A DNA stretch of 64,000 nt, from contig JAYOLL010000022.1 in assembly GCA_038120295.1 (NCBI GenBank), positions 1 to 64,000 of the forward strand, read 5' to 3'. Below the pieces are notes generated by a model that ran no database searches, was not told the DNA's origin, and was given only the letters and a program-made list of their open reading frames with translations. Positions 59,932-64,000 of this stretch are shown piece by piece. Every line of letters begins with the position of its first letter. The stretch's first letter is position 1. The position numbers and the translations under genes were made by a program. Source of the stretch: JAYOEY01 sp038120295. Its GTDB lineage: Bacteria > Pseudomonadota > Alphaproteobacteria > MPNO01 > UBA2964.

Positions 59932-60654
59932 TCAATACATATGCTGGCCGCCGTTGATCGACAGCGTCGCGCCGGTGACGAAATCGGCGTCGTCCGCGAC
60001 AAGGAACATCACGCCGCGCGCAATATCCTCTGCCTTGCCAAGCCGGCCCGTCGGGATGCGCTCGATGATCTTTTCGAGAATGTTGGGCGGCACTGCCCGC
60101 ACCATCTCGGTATCGACATAGCCGGGCGCGATGGCGTTGACGGTAATCCCCTGCGCTGCGCCCTCCTGCGCCAGCGCCTTGGTGAAGCCGTGAATGCCGG
60201 ACTTGGCGGCGGCGTAGTTGACCTGACCGTACTGACCGGCCTGCCCGTTGATCGATCCGATATTGACGATACGACCGAACTTCCGCTCGCGCATGGACTC
60301 GATCACGCAGCGCGACATGTTGAAGCAGCCGCCGAGATTGGTGTCGATCACCGCCTGCCAGCTGTCGTGTCCCATCCGGTGCATCGTGCCGTCGCGGGTT
60401 ATGCCGGCATTATTGACGAGGATGTCCACCGGCCCCAGCTCCTCGACGATTTTGGCGACGCCTGCCTGGCAGGCCTCGAAATCCGATACGTCGATCCTGT
60501 AGACAGGGATACCGGTCGCCTCGTTGAAGGCCCTGGCGGCATCGTCATTGCCGCCGTAGACCGCAGCGACCGAGTGCCCCGCATTTTTCAGCGCGAGGGT
60601 GATCGCCTCGCCGATTCCCCGCGTGCCGCCGGTGACGATCGCCGTTCGAGACAT
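59932..60654 (-). CDS. phbB: Acetoacetyl-CoA reductase
   Basis: A 240-aa SDR: TGGTRGIG cofactor loop, full tetrad N106, S134, Y147 and K151 (NYAAAKSG), and GGQHMY at the C-terminus typical of PhbB. It makes 3-hydroxybutyryl-CoA for polyhydroxybutyrate. 39 bases after phbA on the same strand. Confidence 0.93.
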   Translation of the reverse strand: MSRTAIVTGGTRGIGEAITLALKNAGHSVAAVYGGNDDAARAFNEATGIPVYRIDVSDFEACQAGVAKIVEELGPVDILVNNAGITRDGTMHRMGHDSWQAVIDTNLGGCFNMSRCVIESMRERKFGRIVNIGSINGQAGQYGQVNYAAAKSGIHGFTKALAQEGAAQGITVNAIAPGYVDTEMVRAVPPNILEKIIERIPTGRLGKAEDIARGVMFLVADDADFVTGATLSINGGQHMY

Positions 60655-60693
60655 GATGAAATTCCTTTCCGTCAGAATTTCCGGTGTTGAATA

Positions 60694-61869
60694 TCAGTCG
60701 CGCGCAACGCACATGGCGACGCCCATGCCGCCGCCGACGCAAAGCGTGGCTAGCCCCTTCTTCGCGTCGCGCCGTTCCATCTCGTAGAGCAGCGTGACAA
60801 GAACCCGCGCACCCGACGCGCCGATGGGGTGACCGAGGGCGATCGCACCGCCATTCACATTGACGATATCCTCGCTCCAGCCGAGATCCTTGCCGACGGC
60901 AAGCGCCTGCGCGGCGAAGGCCTCATTTGCTTCGACCAGGTCGAGATCGCCGATCGACCAGCCCGCCATCTCCAGCGCCTTGCGGCTGGCGGGGATGGGA
61001 CCCGAGCCCATGATCGCCGGATCGACACCGGCCTGGGCCCAGGAGACGATCCGGGCGCGCGGCGCGACGCCGCGCCTTTCGGCTTCGGCGCCGTTCATCA
61101 GCACGACCGCAGCCGCGCCGTCATTGATACCGGACGCATTGCCCGCCGTGACCGTGCCATCTTTGGCGAAGGCAGGCCGCAGACCTGCCAGCGTATCGAT
61201 CGTCGTGCCGTGCTTGGGATATTCGTCAGCCTCTACCACCGTTTCGCCACGGCGCGACCTGACGGTGACCGGGACAATCTCATCCTTCAGCCGTCCGGCA
61301 TTCTGGGCTGCTTCGGCGCGCTGCTGCGACTGGGCGGCAAACCGGTCCTGCTCATCGCGGCTGATCTGCCATTTTTCAGCGACGTTCTCAGCCGTGCAGC
61401 CCATGTGATAACCGTTGAAGGCATCCCACAACCCGTCGCGGATCATGGTGTCGATCAGTTCGGCGTCGCCCATCTTCTTGCCGGCGCGAAGCTGCATGCA
61501 GTGCGGCGCCTGGGTCATACTTTCCTGACCGCCAGCGACGACGATGGCGGAATCGCCATTCCGTATCGCCTGCATTCCCATCGCGACGGCCTTGAGGCCC
61601 GAACCGCAAAGCTGATTGACGCCGTAGGCGGGGACTTCGACCGGAAGACCTGCGGCGATCGATGCCTGACGCGCAGGGTTCTGGCCTGCGCCTGCGGTGA
61701 GGATCTGGCCCATGATGACTTCCGAAACATCGTTCGGATCGACGCCGGCGCGGTCCAAAGCCCCGCCGATGGCCACCCTGCCCAGCTCGTGGGCGGCCAA
61801 ACCGGCGAAAGCGCCATTGAAGTTTCCGACCGGCGTCCGAGCGGCGCCGGCAATTACGATATCGGTCAT
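60694..61869 (-). CDS. phbA: Acetyl-CoA acetyltransferase (beta-ketothiolase)
   Basis: A 391-aa thiolase. Acylation cysteine C88 (VNQLCGSGLKA), GHPIGASGAR histidine and second cysteine in CVGGGMGVAM. It condenses two acetyl-CoA to acetoacetyl-CoA. With phbB this supplies PHB synthesis; a PHA synthase gene is not in the window. A palindrome lies 60 bases upstream. Confidence 0.95.
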   Translation of the reverse strand: MTDIVIAGAARTPVGNFNGAFAGLAAHELGRVAIGGALDRAGVDPNDVSEVIMGQILTAGAGQNPARQASIAAGLPVEVPAYGVNQLCGSGLKAVAMGMQAIRNGDSAIVVAGGQESMTQAPHCMQLRAGKKMGDAELIDTMIRDGLWDAFNGYHMGCTAENVAEKWQISRDEQDRFAAQSQQRAEAAQNAGRLKDEIVPVTVRSRRGETVVEADEYPKHGTTIDTLAGLRPAFAKDGTVTAGNASGINDGAAAVVLMNGAEAERRGVAPRARIVSWAQAGVDPAIMGSGPIPASRKALEMAGWSIGDLDLVEANEAFAAQALAVGKDLGWSEDIVNVNGGAIALGHPIGASGARVLVTLLYEMERRDAKKGLATLCVGGGMGVAMCVARD

Positions 61870-61928
61870 TCAATCGTCCCCGTTGAGAAAATCTGGAAGT
61901 TATATAGTTAACCACTGAAGCAAGGAGT

Positions 61929-61945
61929 CATGCAAAATTCGCATG
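61929..61945. repeat. Palindrome upstream of phbAB
   Basis: CATGC (61929-61933) and GCATG (61941-61945) around AAAATTC. It lies 60 bases upstream of phbA and may be an operator; a link to the PHB regulator PhaR is only a guess. Confidence 0.3.
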
Positions 61946-62008
61946 GCAGTAACCGCGAGGGCGCAGCCAGGCTGACCACCGCAAACCAGCTCAAAGGAAA
62001 AGAAATTT

Positions 62009-62022
62009 CCGGGAGGACCCGG
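62009..62022 (-). terminator. Weak terminator after the EAL gene
   Basis: On the minus strand a 5-bp GC stem (CCGGG/CCCGG, loop TCCT) begins nine bases past the PAS-GGDEF-EAL stop codon and is followed by a T-rich stretch (AAATTTCTTTTCC). Short stem, so low confidence. Confidence 0.35.
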
Positions 62023-62030
62023 GCGGCGGC

Positions 62031-63758
62031 CTATTGAACAGCGCGACGCTTCTCCGTTGCGACGGTCAATGCAGGCACGGCCGGGAGAAGTTGTTTTGCC
62101 GGAGAAATCCAGGGAGGTTCAATCTCGGGTTTGCCGAACGCCCAGCCCTGGAGAAAATTGACTCCTTCGCTTCGGAGCATGTCGGCGAGATCGGCGTCCT
62201 CGACGCATTCCGCGACCGTCACCAGGTCGAAATTTCGGGCAAGATCCAGAAGAGAGCGGATAAAGATGAGGTTTGCGGGATTTTCCTTGAGATCCCGGAC
62301 GAATGCCCCGTCGATCTTGACCATATCGACTGCCAGCGTTTTCAGATGGCGGAAAGATGTATAGCCGGCCCCGAAATCGTCGAGGGCTACCCGGCAGCCC
62401 AGCTCCTGCAGAACGGAAACGAATTTCGCACAGGCTTCAACGTCTTCGAGCCCCGCTGTTTCGGTGATTTCAATTGTCAGACGTTCAGCGAGGGCGCGCT
62501 CGTGACGGAGAACATTCACGACATGACGAAGCCAGGAGCGATCTCCGGCGGTCAGGGCGGAGACGTTCACCGCCAGCCGGGCATCGGGATATGTGTGAAG
62601 GACATCGATCGAGAGATCGAGAACGCGGCGGTCTATCAGCCGAACAAGTCCCAGCTCTTCGACGACGGGCATAAACTGGCCTGCGACGACAATTTCTTCG
62701 TCTGGCTGCCGCATCCGCAGCAGACATTCGTGGAACTCCGGTTCCAGCGTATCCGAACGGACGATCGGCTGGTAAGATAGGATAAGTCGATGATCACGGA
62801 GCGCCTGCTTTACCTGTTCCGCGATGACCATATTGCGCCGATGCCCTTCCCGCTGCGCTTCGGTGTAGCGATAAACCGACCACGTATTGCGGCCGCTCCG
62901 CTTCGCGCTTTGCAGGGCGATATCAGCTTTTGTGATGGCGTCGCTCGAACTTTGCGCCGAGTCCGGGAAGACGGCGGCGCCAATCGAAACCGTGACATGG
63001 ATCGGCCCGGCCTGGGTTTCGACCTCGGTATTGCGCGAAACCTCAAGGATCTTCTCGGCTGCAACATGCAGGTCTTCCGCCGGGCAGTTGCTCAGCACAA
63101 CCCCGAACCTGTCGCCTCCTATTCGGCCGATAATGTCGCAGGCCCTGAGACAACGATCGAGCCGGTGCCCGACTGCAACGATGACGGCGTCGGCAACATC
63201 GTATCCGAACGCCTGGTTGACCATATTGATGTTATCGATACCGACAACGAGAAATGCTCCGGTCACACCGTAACGCGTGCTGTAATAGAGCGCCTGGTCG
63301 AGAGATTCGCGGAGCCGGGTCCGGTTGAAATGCCCGGTCAGTTCATCGTAGTTGGCGCAGAATTCGATCCGCGCATGTTCCTCCATCCGACGACTGACCT
63401 GTCGCATGGTGCCGAAAATACGCGTCGGCCTGCCAAGCTCGTCGAATTCGGCGATACCCCGGTCGTGGTACCATTTGTATTCGCCGTCTCCGCTCTGCAG
63501 CCGGAACTCGCATTCGAAGTCCGCCGTCCCCTTCTCAAGAGCGGCAATCGCCTCCAGTCGGCGGCCCAGATCTTCCGGATGCACACGCGTATTGAATTCT
63601 TCGCCGTTCGTTTCCTGCGATTGGTCCTGGAAACCGGCCACGCCGCCATCGCCAAACCAGGTCAGATTGTCGCTGACCAGGTTCCAGTCGTAAGGCATAT
63701 CGCCTGACGCCGTCAGTGCGGCACGCAACCTCCTGAGCTCTGCCTGTATATCACCCAT
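62031..63758 (-). CDS. PAS-GGDEF-EAL c-di-GMP protein, GGDEF degenerate
   Basis: About 575 aa. A PAS/PAC sensor (CEFRLQSGDGEYKWYHDRG), then a GGDEF domain whose signature reads GGDRF (RIGGDRFGVVL), then an EAL domain with ECL in place of EAL but the other catalytic residues kept: NVSAL, IEITETA, LDDFGAGY, VKIDGAF, AECVED and LQGWAFGKP. It is likely a c-di-GMP phosphodiesterase with a GTP-sensing, inactive cyclase domain. I start at ATG 63758, eight bases after AGGA. No transmembrane segment. Confidence 0.87.
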   Translation of the reverse strand: MGDIQAELRRLRAALTASGDMPYDWNLVSDNLTWFGDGGVAGFQDQSQETNGEEFNTRVHPEDLGRRLEAIAALEKGTADFECEFRLQSGDGEYKWYHDRGIAEFDELGRPTRIFGTMRQVSRRMEEHARIEFCANYDELTGHFNRTRLRESLDQALYYSTRYGVTGAFLVVGIDNINMVNQAFGYDVADAVIVAVGHRLDRCLRACDIIGRIGGDRFGVVLSNCPAEDLHVAAEKILEVSRNTEVETQAGPIHVTVSIGAAVFPDSAQSSSDAITKADIALQSAKRSGRNTWSVYRYTEAQREGHRRNMVIAEQVKQALRDHRLILSYQPIVRSDTLEPEFHECLLRMRQPDEEIVVAGQFMPVVEELGLVRLIDRRVLDLSIDVLHTYPDARLAVNVSALTAGDRSWLRHVVNVLRHERALAERLTIEITETAGLEDVEACAKFVSVLQELGCRVALDDFGAGYTSFRHLKTLAVDMVKIDGAFVRDLKENPANLIFIRSLLDLARNFDLVTVAECVEDADLADMLRSEGVNFLQGWAFGKPEIEPPWISPAKQLLPAVPALTVATEKRRAVQ

Positions 63759-64000
63759 GTACCGCATCCTGCATTGCCTGTCGTCCCTTCCTGGGACAGC
63801 GCGCATTCGCATCGCCCGACGTCTTCGGAAACACGATTGCGAGATTTCAGCGCAAAGGATATGGCGGCACTCGTTTCAGTTTCGTTAAAGGAGGAGAATT
63901 ATCATTCTAAAATGTTAATTATCATTAATCATAAATTGAGAGAAATATATTAATAATTTTTAATTTACTTGGTTAATATTGTACATTTAGATAATAATTC
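63759..64000. other. AT-rich intergenic edge
   Basis: The first 130 bases are ordinary GC-rich sequence. From about 63890 composition shifts sharply to AT (repeated TTAATTA-like words). AAAGGAGGAG at 63887-63896 is a strong Shine-Dalgarno without a usable frame behind it, except a 13-codon one at 63912. AATTATCATT occurs at 63897 and 63917, exactly 20 bases apart. A divergent gene may begin beyond the edge. Confidence 0.4.

Noticed and set aside
1..64000. CRISPR arrays, tRNA or rRNA genes, prophage
   Set aside because: No regularly spaced repeats, cloverleaf-like sequences or rRNA segments were seen in the intergenic regions, which are mostly under 200 bases.

Overview
The window is about 64 kb of GC-rich, gene-dense chromosome from an alphaproteobacterium, most like a Rhodospirillales-type marine or soil heterotroph. 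The evidence is gene content and synteny: coq7, a TIGR02302/DUF4175 protein, a CpdR-like receiver, a DUF2125 protein, a zinc-ribbon/hpt pair divergent from ftsEX, twin-TM–etfBA–hbd, metX-metW, phbAB and an adenosylcobalamin-dependent ribonucleotide reductase. I see no rRNA, tRNA, CRISPR array, phage or intact insertion sequence. Positions 19070-19169 are a run of 100 Ns, so this is a scaffold and distances across that point are unknown. Species-level assignment is not possible from what I can see.

Layout. 1-9.2 kb: a secreted protein cut by the edge, DedA, dsbB-coq7, a cytoplasmic-type S/N-oxide molybdoreductase with cytochromes c on both sides, a VOC protein behind a hairpin that covers its ribosome binding site, a LamG PEP-CTERM protein with no ordinary start codon, an EamA transporter and a FemAB-like acyltransferase. 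9.2-24.7 kb: a catabolic accessory zone with a UbiD decarboxylase divergent from a complete three-subunit molybdenum hydroxylase (FAD, 2Fe-2S and Mo subunits), an alpha/beta hydrolase, an SDR-fold protein with no catalytic tetrad, two further orphan Mo-hydroxylase large subunits, a luciferase-like flavin oxidoreductase, HNH, Nudix, AlkA and an esterase.

24.8-44.7 kb: mostly core genes. These are twin-TM protein, etfBA, 3-hydroxyacyl-CoA dehydrogenase, an amidohydrolase, TlpA-like protein, argH-lptM-lysA-TIGR02302, cpdR, hpt and zinc-ribbon, ftsEX-ydcF-plsC, then nrdJ with a DnaA-box-like cluster and a good promoter, and a MATE exporter. 44.7-64 kb: FAH-family hydrolase, EamA-ChaC pair, DUF2125, an RND efflux pair, an aromatic amino acid/histidine operon (chorismate mutase, hisC, tyrosine-branch dehydrogenase), metXW, a methyltransferase divergent from gloB, GST, phbAB and a PAS-GGDEF-EAL protein. 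The right edge turns abruptly AT-rich.

How the parts fit. Many neighbours are translationally coupled by ATGA, TAATG or TGATG overlaps (dsbB-coq7, FAD-2Fe-2S subunits, LLM-Mo subunit-Nudix-AlkA, etfB-etfA, argH-lptM-lysA, zinc-ribbon-hpt, ftsE-ftsX, EamA-ChaC, RND pair, chorismate mutase-hisC-tyr dehydrogenase, metX-metW). The most unusual region is 9.2-24.7 kb, which looks like a pathway that hydroxylates and decarboxylates an aromatic or heteroaromatic substrate; the substrate cannot be read from sequence. Single-gene oddities include the tetrad-less SDR, the P-protein-like chorismate mutase whose dehydratase part looks degenerate, the probable AUA start, the degenerate GGDEF domain and the DnaA-box-like cluster at nrdJ.
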